Assembly (NCBI GenBank): GCA_900769325.1
Contig: CAAGGF010000077.1
Location: 1-64,000 of the forward strand
Direction: 5' to 3'
Length of the DNA: 64,000 bases
DNA from: Spirochaetia bacterium
GTDB lineage: Bacteria > Spirochaetota > Spirochaetia > Treponematales > Treponemataceae
Shown here piece by piece: positions 41,462 to 51,903 of this stretch. Both the position numbers and the translations under genes were made by a program. The notes below the pieces were generated by a model that did not search any database, was not told the origin of the DNA, and saw nothing but the letters and a program-made list of their open reading frames with translations. Positions within the stretch are counted from its first letter, which is position 1. Every line of letters starts with the position of its first letter.

Positions 41462-42499
41462 ATGGGATTATTTGACAGGTTTTCAACAGATGTCGGCATA
41501 GATTTAGGTACATGCAATACTTTAATTTATGTTCGCGGAAAAGGCATTGTAATTGATGAACCTTCTGTTGTTGCAGTAGAAAAGGGAACTAAACGAATCG
41601 TTGCTGTAGGTGCACGGGCAAAAGAAATGCTTGAAAAGACACCAGGAAGTATCATCGCAATCAGACCACTGGCAGACGGTGTAATTGCAGATATTGACAG
41701 TACGGAAAGAATGATAAAATATTTTCTTCAAAAAATTATGCCGAAGCATCAATTTATAAAATCAATCAGGATGAAAATCGGAATTCCGTCCTGCATTACT
41801 GATGTAGAAAAACGCGCTGTAATTGAAGCGGCATTAAAAGCAGGTGCAAAAGAAGTTGAAGTTATTCCAGAATCGTTAGCCGCTGCAATCGGTGCAAAAA
41901 TTCCTATTTATGAACCGGCAGGTCACATGATTTGCGATATCGGTGGAGGAACAACAGAAGTTTCTGTAATTTCTTTAGGTGGAATGGTAACTACAAGTTC
42001 AATCAGAGTCGGCGGAGACAGATTTGACCGGGATATCGTAAAACACATTAAAAATGTTCATAACTTAAACATCGGTCAACAGTCAGCAGAAAGGCTTAAA
42101 ATTCAGATTGGAAATGTTGCACCGGATAAGACAATTGAAAAAATGGAATTAAAAGGTGCTGATGCAATTACAGGGCTTCCTCGCAGAATTGAAATTGACA
42201 GCGTTGAAGTTCGTGAAGCGTTAAAAGAAGCCGTTACACAAATTATTGAAGAAATAAAAAAAGCAATTGGTCAGACACCGCCTGAAATGTCAAGTGATAT
42301 CATTGACCGGGGAATTGTAATGACAGGTGGAGGTTCAATGCTCAAAGGACTTCCAAAACTCATTTCAAAAGAAACAAATGTTCCTGTAATTCTTGTAGAA
42401 AATCCGCTTGAATGTGTTGCTTTAGGTGCAGGAGATGCTTTTGAACTTTTTAAAGATATGTCTACCGATAGGGCAGTTTACGACAGCTTAAATGATTAA
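41462..42499 (+). CDS. mreB: Rod-shape determining actin homologue MreB
   Basis: A 345-residue actin-like ATPase that positions the elongation machinery. Nucleotide-binding signatures are GIDLGTCNTLIYVRGKG at the start, ICDIGGGTTEVSVIS (phosphate 2) and MTGGGSMLKGLPKL (adenosine loop). Length and ends match the family. A GGGGGAT-type ribosome binding site precedes it. It heads mreB-mreC-mreD-mrdA-rodA. Confidence 0.98.
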   Translation: MGLFDRFSTDVGIDLGTCNTLIYVRGKGIVIDEPSVVAVEKGTKRIVAVGARAKEMLEKTPGSIIAIRPLADGVIADIDSTERMIKYFLQKIMPKHQFIKSIRMKIGIPSCITDVEKRAVIEAALKAGAKEVEVIPESLAAAIGAKIPIYEPAGHMICDIGGGTTEVSVISLGGMVTTSSIRVGGDRFDRDIVKHIKNVHNLNIGQQSAERLKIQIGNVAPDKTIEKMELKGADAITGLPRRIEIDSVEVREALKEAVTQIIEEIKKAIGQTPPEMSSDIIDRGIVMTGGGSMLKGLPKLISKETNVPVILVENPLECVALGAGDAFELFKDMSTDRAVYDSLND

Positions 42500-42525
42500 A
42501 TTATCTTGAAAAACTTTTAAAGGCT

Positions 42526-43398
42526 ATGAAGCAGAAACATAATTTTTCGTTTTTTCAATTTAAATTTTCAGAATTTCTCCTTGTAATTCTTTTGATTGTA
42601 TCTGGTGTTTTTCTTGCATTCAGTTCAGGGGGATTTTTCTTGAATTTTAAATCAATCGGATTTTCAATTTTTTCAACAGCCGAAAAAGGCGTTCATGCCG
42701 TCACAAACGGAATCAAGAACACTTTCGGTGCTGTGCGGGAATTGAGTCAGTTAAGAAAAGAATATCAAGTTCTTACGGAAAAACTTGAAAATTATGAGCA
42801 GATGCAGAGAACTAATGCCGAAATCCGAAAAGAAAACGAACGCTTAAAAGAGCAGCTTGATTTTACGACATCGCTGGAAGAAAAAAATTATTTTGCACAG
42901 ATAATTTCACGCGACATAGATAATTTAAATGCCTATATAACAATCAACAAAGGTTCTTCTGTAGGAATTAAAAAAAATATGCCTGTAATCGCTTTCCAAA
43001 ACGGCGAATTCGGAATTGTTGGAAAAGTTGTTCAGGTTGGAAAATTTACAAGCATAATAATGCCGCTTTATAACAGTGACTGTATTATTTCTTCAAGAAT
43101 TCAAAATACGCGTGACCTTGGACTTGTAAACGGTCTTGGGCATCAGGATAAACCTCTTAAAATGTCTTATGTAAAAAAGAAGGTTTTGGAAGAACTTCAT
43201 ATTGGAGATGTTGTTGTAACAAGCGGAGAAAATAACAATTACATGAAAGACATTCCGGTCGGAACAATTTCACGAATCAATATTCTGGATTACAATTCTT
43301 CTCTAGACATAGAACTTACTCCTATCATAGATTTTTCGCGGCTTGAAAATGTTATTGTTGTAAATATGAAAGAAATTAACGAGTCAAAGGAAAAATAA
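42526..43398 (+). CDS. mreC: Rod-shape determining protein MreC
   Basis: A 290-residue protein anchored by one N-terminal span (about 13-35). A coiled coil (about 65-125) and the MreC beta-domain follow (VGIKKNMPVIAFQNGEFGIVG, VVVTSGENNNYMKDIPVGTIS). It links MreB filaments to periplasmic wall synthases. mreD begins 2 bases after its stop. Confidence 0.95.
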   Translation: MKQKHNFSFFQFKFSEFLLVILLIVSGVFLAFSSGGFFLNFKSIGFSIFSTAEKGVHAVTNGIKNTFGAVRELSQLRKEYQVLTEKLENYEQMQRTNAEIRKENERLKEQLDFTTSLEEKNYFAQIISRDIDNLNAYITINKGSSVGIKKNMPVIAFQNGEFGIVGKVVQVGKFTSIIMPLYNSDCIISSRIQNTRDLGLVNGLGHQDKPLKMSYVKKKVLEELHIGDVVVTSGENNNYMKDIPVGTISRINILDYNSSLDIELTPIIDFSRLENVIVVNMKEINESKEK

Positions 43399-43400
43399 TT

Positions 43401-43904
43401 ATGTTCAAATCGTTTTTATGTTCTTTTTTAATTTTACTTTGTTCTGTAATCATAGAAACATCAATTCTGTCTAATATTTCTTTTCTTCCGGCTGTTCCTG
43501 ATTTAGTTATGATTTGCGTTCTTTATTTTTCATTTTTAAATGGCAAAAATTACGGTCAGGTTTCAGGTTTTCTTTCCGGACTTTTACTTGATTTTCTTTC
43601 CGCTTCACCTTTAGGTTTCAACTGTCTTTTTAGAACTGTAATCGGTTATCTTTCAGGGCTTTTCAGAAAAACTATAAATTCTTCAGGTATTATCGTGCCT
43701 TCGATTATCGGATTTTTGGCAACGATTTTAAAAGTCTTTTTAATATGGCTGATTTCTCTGTTTTTCAAATCAATTAAAATTTATAATATTTTTACTTTTT
43801 CTTTTTTGTTTGAACTTGTCATGAATGTTTTGCTTACTCCTTTAATTTTTAAATTCCTCAATTCGTTCAGGCGAATTTTAAATATTCACGCAGAGGAACT
43901 GTAA
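43401..43904 (+). CDS. mreD: Rod-shape determining protein MreD
   Basis: A 167-residue polytopic membrane protein with about five hydrophobic spans. The GFLSGLLLDFLSASPLGFNCL segment matches MreD. Sequence conservation in this family is low, so position between mreC and mrdA is the main support. It is separated from each neighbour by one or two bases. Confidence 0.9.
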   Translation: MFKSFLCSFLILLCSVIIETSILSNISFLPAVPDLVMICVLYFSFLNGKNYGQVSGFLSGLLLDFLSASPLGFNCLFRTVIGYLSGLFRKTINSSGIIVPSIIGFLATILKVFLIWLISLFFKSIKIYNIFTFSFLFELVMNVLLTPLIFKFLNSFRRILNIHAEEL

Positions 43905-43905
43905 G

Positions 43906-45771
43906 ATGAATTTTTCTGATAAAAAGTTCACAAAAAATTCAAGGCTTCTCATAATTCAGATAATTATTGCAGTTCTTTTTTTAATTTATGTATACACACT
44001 TTTTTCTCTTCAGGTCTTAAAAGGAAATGAATACCGCAGCCAGTCAAAGACAATTTCAAGTCAGGTAAAAATAATTCCGGCTGACCGTGGAGAAATTTTT
44101 GACAGAAATGCAATGCTTCCAATGGTCATCAATTCAGATTCTTTTGCGGTTGAATTAACTCCTGGTGAAATTCCTAAAAATCATTACGACACCGTTACTT
44201 CAAAACTTGCAGCCCTGCTTGGAATTTCAAAATTCGACATTGATAAAAAAATTCCTCCTTCAATGAGAAATTCGTATTCTTCAATTCAGATTAAAGCAAA
44301 TGTTCCTTTTGAAACGATTTCAAACATTGCGGAAAATAAAACTGATTTACCCGGCGTTTCATGGATTTCAAAACCGATTCGAAATTATGTTGAACAAGGC
44401 TCGATTTCCCATGTTGTAGGATATGTAGGTGATATTACCCAGGACGAACTTAACAGACTTTACAATAAAGGCTACACAAAAAACAGTATCATCGGAAAAA
44501 CAGGAATTGAAAGCCAGTATGATGAATTCCTTCAAGGGACTCCCGGAAGGGAAAGCAAAACTGTCGATGTCCGCGGAAAAATTATTTCAGATGCACCTAT
44601 AATTCAGCCTCCAAAAATGGGAAATAATCTTGTCCTTACGATTGATTCTACAATTCAAAAACTTGCAGAACAGACGCTTGGAAATAGGGTAGGGGCAATC
44701 GTCGTTTTAAAGCCTTCTAACGGCGAAGTTCTTGCGATGGTTTCATATCCGTATTTTGATCCGAATATTTTCAACACTGAACAGGCCGGAGAATATCTTC
44801 AAAAACTTTCTTCAGACGAACAAGGCCGCCCTTTGATAAATCGTGCAGTAAATGCAGTTTATCCGCCAGCTTCAACTTTTAAGATTGTAATGTCAACTGC
44901 AATGCTTCAGGAAAATGCTTTCCCGAATGACAAAAAAATCGAATGTAAAGGACGAATGGCTTACGGAAACAGGATTTTCCATTGTCATATAAAAACTCCA
45001 GGACACGGCTGGCTTGACATGAAAAACGCATTTGCACAGTCATGTGATGTTTACTACTGGATTATTGGGCGAGATTACCTTGGAATAAACAAAATTGCCT
45101 CTTATGCACGCGAATTCGGTTTTGGTCAGAGTGCACAGATAGATCTTCCAAGCCAGCAGACAGGATTTGTTCCGACTGCAGAATGGAAAGAAAGGCGCTA
45201 TCATGAAAAATGGCTCGGTGGAGATACGATGTCGGCATCAATCGGGCAGGGGTATTTGCTTGCAACTCCTTTACAGCTTGCGGACATGGTTTGCATGGTA
45301 ACAAATTCTGGTATTGTCTATAAACCTCATCTTTTAAAAGAAGTGCGCGATTCGGTTACTTCGGAAGTTTTGATGGAAACAAAGCCGGAAATTCTTTTAA
45401 AATCTGATATTGACAAATCTGTATGGAAAGAAATGCAGGAAACTATGCGCTACATGATTACAGACGGAACTGCACAATATCCTATGAACAACAAAATCGT
45501 AAAGGCAGCAGGAAAAACTGGAACTGCAGAAGTTGCTCCTTATAAAACAAGCTGGCACTCGTGGATGGTCTGCTATGCACCTTATGATGCTCCCGTTGAG
45601 GATCAGATAGTTATTTCTACGATTGTTGAAGCCTGTAATCCGTGGGAATGGTGGGCACCGTACGCAACTAATATTATTCTTCAGGGAATTTTTGCAAAAC
45701 AGACTTATGAACAGGCCGTGAAGGACTTGGGCTTTACATATCTTATGAAAAACAGAAACAGGCAGGAATAA
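43906..45771 (+). CDS. mrdA: Penicillin-binding protein 2 (elongation transpeptidase)
   Basis: A 621-residue class B PBP. An N-terminal anchor (about 14-34) precedes the pedestal domain and the transpeptidase. Active-site motifs are STFK (PPASTFKIV), SCD (AQSCDVYYW) and KTG (AAGKTGTAEV). It crosslinks peptidoglycan during sidewall growth with RodA, whose gene starts 6 bases downstream. Confidence 0.96.
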   Translation: MNFSDKKFTKNSRLLIIQIIIAVLFLIYVYTLFSLQVLKGNEYRSQSKTISSQVKIIPADRGEIFDRNAMLPMVINSDSFAVELTPGEIPKNHYDTVTSKLAALLGISKFDIDKKIPPSMRNSYSSIQIKANVPFETISNIAENKTDLPGVSWISKPIRNYVEQGSISHVVGYVGDITQDELNRLYNKGYTKNSIIGKTGIESQYDEFLQGTPGRESKTVDVRGKIISDAPIIQPPKMGNNLVLTIDSTIQKLAEQTLGNRVGAIVVLKPSNGEVLAMVSYPYFDPNIFNTEQAGEYLQKLSSDEQGRPLINRAVNAVYPPASTFKIVMSTAMLQENAFPNDKKIECKGRMAYGNRIFHCHIKTPGHGWLDMKNAFAQSCDVYYWIIGRDYLGINKIASYAREFGFGQSAQIDLPSQQTGFVPTAEWKERRYHEKWLGGDTMSASIGQGYLLATPLQLADMVCMVTNSGIVYKPHLLKEVRDSVTSEVLMETKPEILLKSDIDKSVWKEMQETMRYMITDGTAQYPMNNKIVKAAGKTGTAEVAPYKTSWHSWMVCYAPYDAPVEDQIVISTIVEACNPWEWWAPYATNIILQGIFAKQTYEQAVKDLGFTYLMKNRNRQE

Positions 45772-45777
45772 AATTTT

Positions 45778-47100
45778 ATGGAAGGAATTGCAAAAAAAAT
45801 TTTCGAAGTTTTTGATTACATTCTGCTTTTGTGCGTTTTAATTCTTGTAATTTTAGGAATTGCTTTTATCTATTCTTCAGGGGTGAATTCTGAAGGTGTT
45901 TTGGTCACAAACGAATACATAAAACAGATTATCTGGGCATCTATCGGACTTGTTTTTCTGATTTTTTTTGCATTTTTTGATTACAGAAAATTTGAAAAAG
46001 GCATCATTTATTTTTATTTCGGACTTTTAGCCGTTCTTTTATATACAAAATTTTTCGGGCGTTATGTAAACGGAGCAAGAAGCTGGATTGGAATAGGTGA
46101 ATTTGGAATTCAGCCTTCAGAATTTGGAAAACTTATTTATACAATCATGCTTGCAAAATACCTTTCTTCTTCCGAAAATGAACAGCCTTTCAAACGCTTT
46201 GTAATTTCAACAATGATTTTTATATGTCCTGTTCTTCTCATTCTTCTTCAGCCTGACTTAGGAACTGCAACTGTTTATTTTCCGATTTATTTTGTAATGT
46301 GCTTCCTTGCCAGAATAAAATTAAAGTACTTAGGTTATGTTTTAGGAATAGGTGTCTTGACAATTCTTTTTACAGTTCTTCCTGTCTGGAATGAATACAT
46401 ACTTTCAAAGCCGATTCTTGCCATAAACGCACTTTCAAATAAAAATATTAAAATCATTATTACAATAGCAACGCTTACGATTACTTTAATGGGTTTCGTT
46501 TTTAGAAGATATTTTCACGGACCAAAGTATTTTTTCTGGATAACTTACGCATTCAGCATTATAACATGTGCACTGATTTTTTCATCATTTACGGGAAAAG
46601 TTTTAAAAGAGTACCAGATTCAGCGCCTTATAGTTTTTCTAGATCCTTCCATCGACCCGAGAGGTTACGGATGGAATATAATTCAGTCAAAAATTGCAAT
46701 CGGTTCTGGAGGAATTTTCGGGCGTTCTTTTTTAAACGGAACTCAGAGCCATTACCGTTTTCTTCCAGAACAATCTACAGATTTTATTTTCAGCATTTAC
46801 ACCGAAGAAATGGGCTTTTTAGGCGGACTTATAGTTTTTATTCTTTATTTTATAATTATGACAAGAATCGTAATTATTATCAAAAACACTTCGAATAAAT
46901 TCGGAACTTACATTGCAGGCGGAATTCTTGCAATTTTTATGATTCATTTTTTCATCAATACTGGAATGGTTATGGGAATAATGCCGATTACAGGAATTCC
47001 GCTTCTTTTTATGTCATACGGTGGTTCATCGCTTTTAATGGCAATGAGTGCAATCGGTCTTATGATGAGCATAAGATACAGAAAATATAATTTTTCTTAA
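45778..47100 (+). CDS. rodA: Rod-shape SEDS glycosyltransferase RodA
   Basis: A 440-residue polytopic SEDS-family peptidoglycan polymerase. Characteristic are the R-S-W-I-G-I-G loop (GARSWIGIG), the FGIQPSEFGKL motif, the LLQPDLGTA segment with its catalytic-type Asp, and the C-terminal GIPLLFMSYGGSSL. It is somewhat longer than typical (about 370) because of an internal membrane-rich insertion around residues 195-260. It closes the rod-shape operon. Confidence 0.95.
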   Translation: MEGIAKKIFEVFDYILLLCVLILVILGIAFIYSSGVNSEGVLVTNEYIKQIIWASIGLVFLIFFAFFDYRKFEKGIIYFYFGLLAVLLYTKFFGRYVNGARSWIGIGEFGIQPSEFGKLIYTIMLAKYLSSSENEQPFKRFVISTMIFICPVLLILLQPDLGTATVYFPIYFVMCFLARIKLKYLGYVLGIGVLTILFTVLPVWNEYILSKPILAINALSNKNIKIIITIATLTITLMGFVFRRYFHGPKYFFWITYAFSIITCALIFSSFTGKVLKEYQIQRLIVFLDPSIDPRGYGWNIIQSKIAIGSGGIFGRSFLNGTQSHYRFLPEQSTDFIFSIYTEEMGFLGGLIVFILYFIIMTRIVIIIKNTSNKFGTYIAGGILAIFMIHFFINTGMVMGIMPITGIPLLFMSYGGSSLLMAMSAIGLMMSIRYRKYNFS

Positions 47101-47117
47101 TAAAATAAATAGAGAAG

Positions 47118-47157
47118 ATAAAAAGGAAAAAAAGAATTTTTCTCTTTTATTTTGGTT
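47118..47157. terminator. Possible bidirectional terminator between rodA and mfd
   Basis: ATAAAAAGGAAAAA and TTTTTCTCTTTTAT form an imperfect AT-rich stem between the convergent rodA and mfd stops, with T-rich or A-rich flanks on both strands. The stem is weak in GC, so the assignment is tentative. The rest of the 129-base gap shows nothing. Confidence 0.35.
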
Positions 47158-47229
47158 TACAGAACCTATCTTATACAAAGAAATAAATAATAGAATAATC
47201 CCTTAATTTGTTTTGGAAAAATACATTTT

Positions 47230-50200
47230 TTACATCAGTTTTTCAAGAATTCTTCTTATGAAATCGCTTTTTTCTTTTAAACCGACTTTGCCTGTGATAA
47301 GTTTTATGACATTCGGTTTTGAAGAGTCAAGCTGAATGAGTTTTGGAAATTCTGCAATTGCTTTCATAAATTTATCAATATTTATGCTGGAAGTTTTTGC
47401 AAATTCAATAAATGCACAGCCGTTTCTTTCTTTTATTGATGAAATGTTTAGTTTTGCACAGATAATTCTTATTTCAGCAATTGACAGAAGGCTCAAAACT
47501 TCATCAGGAATCGGACCGAATCTGTCTTCCAGTTCTCTGTACACTGCATCAAATTCAGAACGGTATTGAATTGAAGCAATTTTTTTGTAAATTTCCATTT
47601 TTGTCTGGCTTGATTCAACATAAGAATCAGGAATAAAACCTGAATATTCTAGTTCAAGAAGGACTTCTGAATCTTCTTTGTAGTCTTTTGATGCCATAAG
47701 TTTGTTGACAGCCTCATTTAAAAGACGCATATACATATCAAATCCGACTGTGTAAACATTTCCTGACTGGTCTTTTCCCAGTAAATTTCCAGCTCCGCGA
47801 ATTTCAAGATCTTTCATGGCAATTTTAAAGCCGCTTCCAAGTTCCGTAAAATCGCTTATTACCTGAAGCCTTTTCATCTGAATTTCAGTAAGAGCTTTAT
47901 TTTTCGGGTAAAAAAGATAGGCATACGCTTTTTTATCGCTTCTTCCAACGCGCCCTCTAAGCTGATAAAGCTGTGATATTCCGTACATGTCTGCACGGTC
48001 GATTATAATTGTATTTACATTCGGAATGTCGATGCCGTTTTCAATAATCGTAGTTGCAACAAGAATGTGAAAACCGCCCATTTTAAATCTTCTGAAAATA
48101 TCGTCAAGCTGTTCACTCGTCATCTGTCCATGGGCAACATCGATAAGCATTTCTGGAAGAATTTTTTCAAGTTTAGCCCTGATTTCATAAAGAGATTCAA
48201 CTCTGTTATGAAGATAAAAAACCTGCCCGCCCCGCTCGACTTCCTGTCTTACGGCTTTTGCAATTTTTTCATCTGAAAATTCTTCGATAAATGTTTCGAC
48301 TGGTTTTCTGTTTTGCGGCGGAGTCGTTAAAAGGCTCATATCGCGGATTTTCAAAAGACTCATGTGAAGCGTTCTTGGAATAGGAGTTGCTGACATTGAA
48401 AGACAGTCGATGTTGTTTTTTAAAACTTTTAATTTTTCCTTATCTTTTACGCCGAACCTTTGTTCTTCATCGATAATCATAAGTCCCAGATTTCTGTATT
48501 GAACATCTTTCTGGATAATTCTGTGAGTACCGATTAAAATATCAATTTTTCCTTCCTGAAGTTCTTTAATGACTTTCTTTTGTTCTTTTGTAGAAACAAA
48601 GCGGGAAAGATGCCTGATTGTAACTGGAAAATTCTGAAAACGCTCGAGGCAATTTTCGTAATGCTGTTCAGCAAGAATTGTAGTCGGAGCAAGAAAAGCA
48701 ACTTGTTTTCCGCCTATTACTGCTTTAAAAGCGGCTCTCATTGCAATTTCAGTTTTTCCGTAACCGACATCACCGCAGATGAGCCTATCCATTGGAACAG
48801 GTTTTTCCATATCTTGTTTAATTTCTTCTGTAACTGTAATCTGATCCGGCGTATCTTCGTAAGGAAAATCCGCTTCAAACATCGCCTGAAGTTCAGTTTC
48901 TTTTGGAAAAGCAAAACCACGCGAGGCTTTTCTTCTTGAGTACAAGTCAATCAGTTTTTGTGCAAGAATTTCAACGGCTTCACGGATTTTATTTTTTTTG
49001 TTTTCCCAGATTTTACTTCCGATTCTGTCTAAATGAGGTTTCTGCCCTTCGCTTCCAATATAACGCTGAACTAAATTCACCTGTTCAATCGGAACAAAAA
49101 CAAATTCTTCGTCTGCGTATTCGATTTTTATGTAGTCTCTTTCGTTTCCAAGTGCTTTTACTCTGTCTATTCCCCGGAAAAGTCCTATTCCGTAATTTAC
49201 ATGAACTACATAATCTCCAGTATTTAAATCGATGAAAGTATCGATTGCACTGCTTTTTACATTTGAAAAATTTTTCGGTGAATATTTTTTCCGTTTAAAA
49301 ATTTCGTTTTCCTGAATGACTTTAAGTTTTATTTCAGGAATTACAAAGCCTTCGGAAATTGATTTTCCAAAAATTGAAAGCGGATTTTTTAAACTTTTAT
49401 CGGTGAACGATTTTAAAATTTCGTTTACACGCAAAGCCTGATTTTCGCTGTCGGCAAATATAAAAATTTTCCAGCCTGTTTCAAGTTCTGCTTTTAAATC
49501 ATCTTTTAATAAATTTATGTTTCCAAGATATGAAATGTTGGAATTTGACGGAATTAAGATGTTTGTTTCATTTTGAGAAATATTTTCACCGTTTTCTTCA
49601 GTCAAAATTGACCTGAATTTTACGTATTTTTCAATTTTTGAAACTATATCATCGAAAGAAAAAAACAGTTCTTGCGGCGGAAGAATACACATCTCTTTTC
49701 TGAATTTTGAGTAAAGCCCTGAAAGTTCCCTGAAAAAACTTTCCTGAAAATTATTCAGCCTGTCAAAATCCATCAAGAAAATCGGGAGATTATTTGTGAT
49801 ATAGTCTAAAATAGTATACTTTTTATCCCAGAGAACAGGATAAAAAAATTCTTCGCCTTCAGATTCTTTTTTTTCACGCAAATTCAAAAGAAGTGTTTTA
49901 CGGTATTTTTTTGCTTCTTCTGTAAAAGGGAGTTTTCCATGGAAATCATCCTCTATTGAATTATTTGAATCGGAAAGTTTTTCTTCAAGAATATTTATAA
50001 GTTCTTCATTCCAAATAACCTCTTTCATCGGATAAATAAGAATCGAATCTAGGGTATCTAAAGTAGTTTGGTTTTCGGTGCTAAAAGACTTGATTTTTTC
50101 AATTTGGTCAAAGTCAAAAATAATCCTCACCCCGTTTTCAGAATCAGGAAGAAAAATATCTAAGACTTCTCCCCTTAAACTGAATTCTCCTTTAACGGAA

Positions 50201-50829
50201 ACTTTAGGAACTCTCATATAGCCGATGGAAGAAAGTTTTTCTGCAATTTTTACTGTATCGATTTTTTGCCCTTTTGAAAGACTAAAAACATTTTCAAGGA
50301 TAAATGACGGAGGCGGAAGGGGGCTCTGAAAAACGCGCTGAGTTAAGATGAAAATTTGAGGTTTAGCGATATTTGCATTTTTTCTTGCGGCAAGTTTTGA
50401 AAGAAATCCCGCCCTTTTTCCAAAAATGACAGAACCGGAAGGAATGCTTTTGTAAAATACTGTTCCCCAGTCAGGAAGAATATTTACGCTTACATCTTCG
50501 CAGATTGTAGAAAAGTTAAGTTTCAATGATTCTGCTTCTCTTTCTGATGGAACAACTATAATTATGTCTGAAATTTTAGACAAATCTTCTGAAAATTGCT
50601 TTTTTGAGTTTACAGAATATCCGCTTTCCTTTAAAACCTTTAGCTGGTTGTATTTTAAATAAGAGCGGTTTAAAAATTCTGCAAGAAAAAAAGATGTAAG
50701 AGAGCCTTGCATTCCGGTTATATTTACAGGAAAAACAGTTGAATTTTTTAAAAGAACTTCAAGTGCAGATGAAAATTCTTTATATGATGAGAGGATTTTT
50801 TGAATGAAATTTGTTGATAATGTATTCAT
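47230..50829 (-). CDS. mfd: Transcription-repair coupling factor Mfd
   Basis: A 1199-residue ATP-dependent translocase that removes stalled RNA polymerase and recruits the excision repair complex. The UvrB-like N-domain spans about 1-330, and the RNA polymerase-interacting Tudor-like domain begins near residue 525 (DYVVHVNYGIGLFRGIDRV). Helicase motifs include GDVGYGKTEIAMRA, the DEEQRFG box and QLRGRVGRSDKKAYAY. A TRCF C-domain ends the protein. It is slightly longer than the usual 1150. It is monocistronic and starts close to a divergent secreted-protein gene. Confidence 0.97.
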   Translation of the reverse strand: MNTLSTNFIQKILSSYKEFSSALEVLLKNSTVFPVNITGMQGSLTSFFLAEFLNRSYLKYNQLKVLKESGYSVNSKKQFSEDLSKISDIIIVVPSEREAESLKLNFSTICEDVSVNILPDWGTVFYKSIPSGSVIFGKRAGFLSKLAARKNANIAKPQIFILTQRVFQSPLPPPSFILENVFSLSKGQKIDTVKIAEKLSSIGYMRVPKVSVKGEFSLRGEVLDIFLPDSENGVRIIFDFDQIEKIKSFSTENQTTLDTLDSILIYPMKEVIWNEELINILEEKLSDSNNSIEDDFHGKLPFTEEAKKYRKTLLLNLREKKESEGEEFFYPVLWDKKYTILDYITNNLPIFLMDFDRLNNFQESFFRELSGLYSKFRKEMCILPPQELFFSFDDIVSKIEKYVKFRSILTEENGENISQNETNILIPSNSNISYLGNINLLKDDLKAELETGWKIFIFADSENQALRVNEILKSFTDKSLKNPLSIFGKSISEGFVIPEIKLKVIQENEIFKRKKYSPKNFSNVKSSAIDTFIDLNTGDYVVHVNYGIGLFRGIDRVKALGNERDYIKIEYADEEFVFVPIEQVNLVQRYIGSEGQKPHLDRIGSKIWENKKNKIREAVEILAQKLIDLYSRRKASRGFAFPKETELQAMFEADFPYEDTPDQITVTEEIKQDMEKPVPMDRLICGDVGYGKTEIAMRAAFKAVIGGKQVAFLAPTTILAEQHYENCLERFQNFPVTIRHLSRFVSTKEQKKVIKELQEGKIDILIGTHRIIQKDVQYRNLGLMIIDEEQRFGVKDKEKLKVLKNNIDCLSMSATPIPRTLHMSLLKIRDMSLLTTPPQNRKPVETFIEEFSDEKIAKAVRQEVERGGQVFYLHNRVESLYEIRAKLEKILPEMLIDVAHGQMTSEQLDDIFRRFKMGGFHILVATTIIENGIDIPNVNTIIIDRADMYGISQLYQLRGRVGRSDKKAYAYLFYPKNKALTEIQMKRLQVISDFTELGSGFKIAMKDLEIRGAGNLLGKDQSGNVYTVGFDMYMRLLNEAVNKLMASKDYKEDSEVLLELEYSGFIPDSYVESSQTKMEIYKKIASIQYRSEFDAVYRELEDRFGPIPDEVLSLLSIAEIRIICAKLNISSIKERNGCAFIEFAKTSSINIDKFMKAIAEFPKLIQLDSSKPNVIKLITGKVGLKEKSDFIRRILEKLM

Positions 50830-50918
50830 AAAAAACTGCCGATAAAAATATTATGAGGCTCCTTTTTTAAGTGCCTTTGAAAAAAAAGTTTTCAAATAAT
50901 TCGTTTTGGAGAACTAAA

Positions 50919-51893
50919 GTGAAAAAAATTTATTCAATTTTATCAGTTTTTTTAATTCTTGGACAGATGATTTTTGCTCAAAGTGCAAATTCTGAAAAAG
51001 AAAATAAGGCATATTCACTGAAAATTAAATTTTATAATAAATCAATGTATTACCCGGAAACTCCTGAATCAAATCCGATTTTCATTCAGGTTTCAATAAA
51101 AAATACATCAAACGAAACATTGCGTTTTAAACTGGCAGACGACAGGGCATTCAGTCTTGACTTCAATGTTTATACAATTCAAAATAAGAAACTTGAAGAG
51201 ACTGAAAAATTAAAAATCAAGCGAACTTCAGATCAGACTGTTTATTTCAGGGAAATCGCTCTTGAAACCGGTGAAGAATATTCTTTTGTTGAAAATTTAA
51301 AAGATTACATTGTAATTTCAGAGCCGTCAGTTTATTATTTTGACCTTACTTTTTATCCTGAACTTTATAAATCAAGGTACAAAAAACTTTCTTCAAACCG
51401 CCTGACACTTGAAATTAACCCGGAACTTTCAGCGGCAAGTTCAAGTTCACTTCCTGTAAAAGCAAAAACTGCAGAACTTTTAATCCCTGAAGAAATTGCA
51501 CCTGATAAAGTTGTTGAACAGACTATTATCGCTCGCCAGAAATCTCTTTGGGATCAATTTTTTCTTTACATCGATGTTGAAGCAATGCTGAAAAGAAATC
51601 CTTCGTTACAGCGAAAATATAATGATTCAAATCCAGAAGATCGGGCAAAAATGATTCAGGCTTTTAAAGCTGATTTAATGCAGAATAAAATTGAAAATGA
51701 TATCGTTGCAATTCCAGAACGGTTTGAAATCAAAAGAACAACTTACGATAAATCTGCAGGAACTGTTGAAGTAAATCAGTGGTTTAAGTACCCTACTTTC
51801 AGTCAGAAGAAAAAGTACCTTTATCAAGTCAGACAGCATGAAGGAATCTGGAAAATCGTTGATTATTCAGTTACAAATTTAGGAACGGAGTAA
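50919..51893 (+). CDS. Secreted protein of unknown function
   Basis: A 324-residue protein with a signal peptide (MKKIYSILSVFLILGQMIFAQS, probable cleavage after AQS or FAQ). Residues about 25-165 are beta-rich, resembling an intracellular-protease-inhibitor/BsuPI-like domain (FIQVSIKNTSNETLRFKL); this is a tentative likeness. The C-terminal part is helical and then beta. The GTG at 50919 has GGAGA six bases upstream and is preferred to an in-frame start at 50871. A zinc-ribbon gene follows by 10 bases. Confidence 0.75.
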   Translation: MKKIYSILSVFLILGQMIFAQSANSEKENKAYSLKIKFYNKSMYYPETPESNPIFIQVSIKNTSNETLRFKLADDRAFSLDFNVYTIQNKKLEETEKLKIKRTSDQTVYFREIALETGEEYSFVENLKDYIVISEPSVYYFDLTFYPELYKSRYKKLSSNRLTLEINPELSAASSSSLPVKAKTAELLIPEEIAPDKVVEQTIIARQKSLWDQFFLYIDVEAMLKRNPSLQRKYNDSNPEDRAKMIQAFKADLMQNKIENDIVAIPERFEIKRTTYDKSAGTVEVNQWFKYPTFSQKKKYLYQVRQHEGIWKIVDYSVTNLGTE

Positions 51894-51903
51894 TTTTTGT
51901 TAA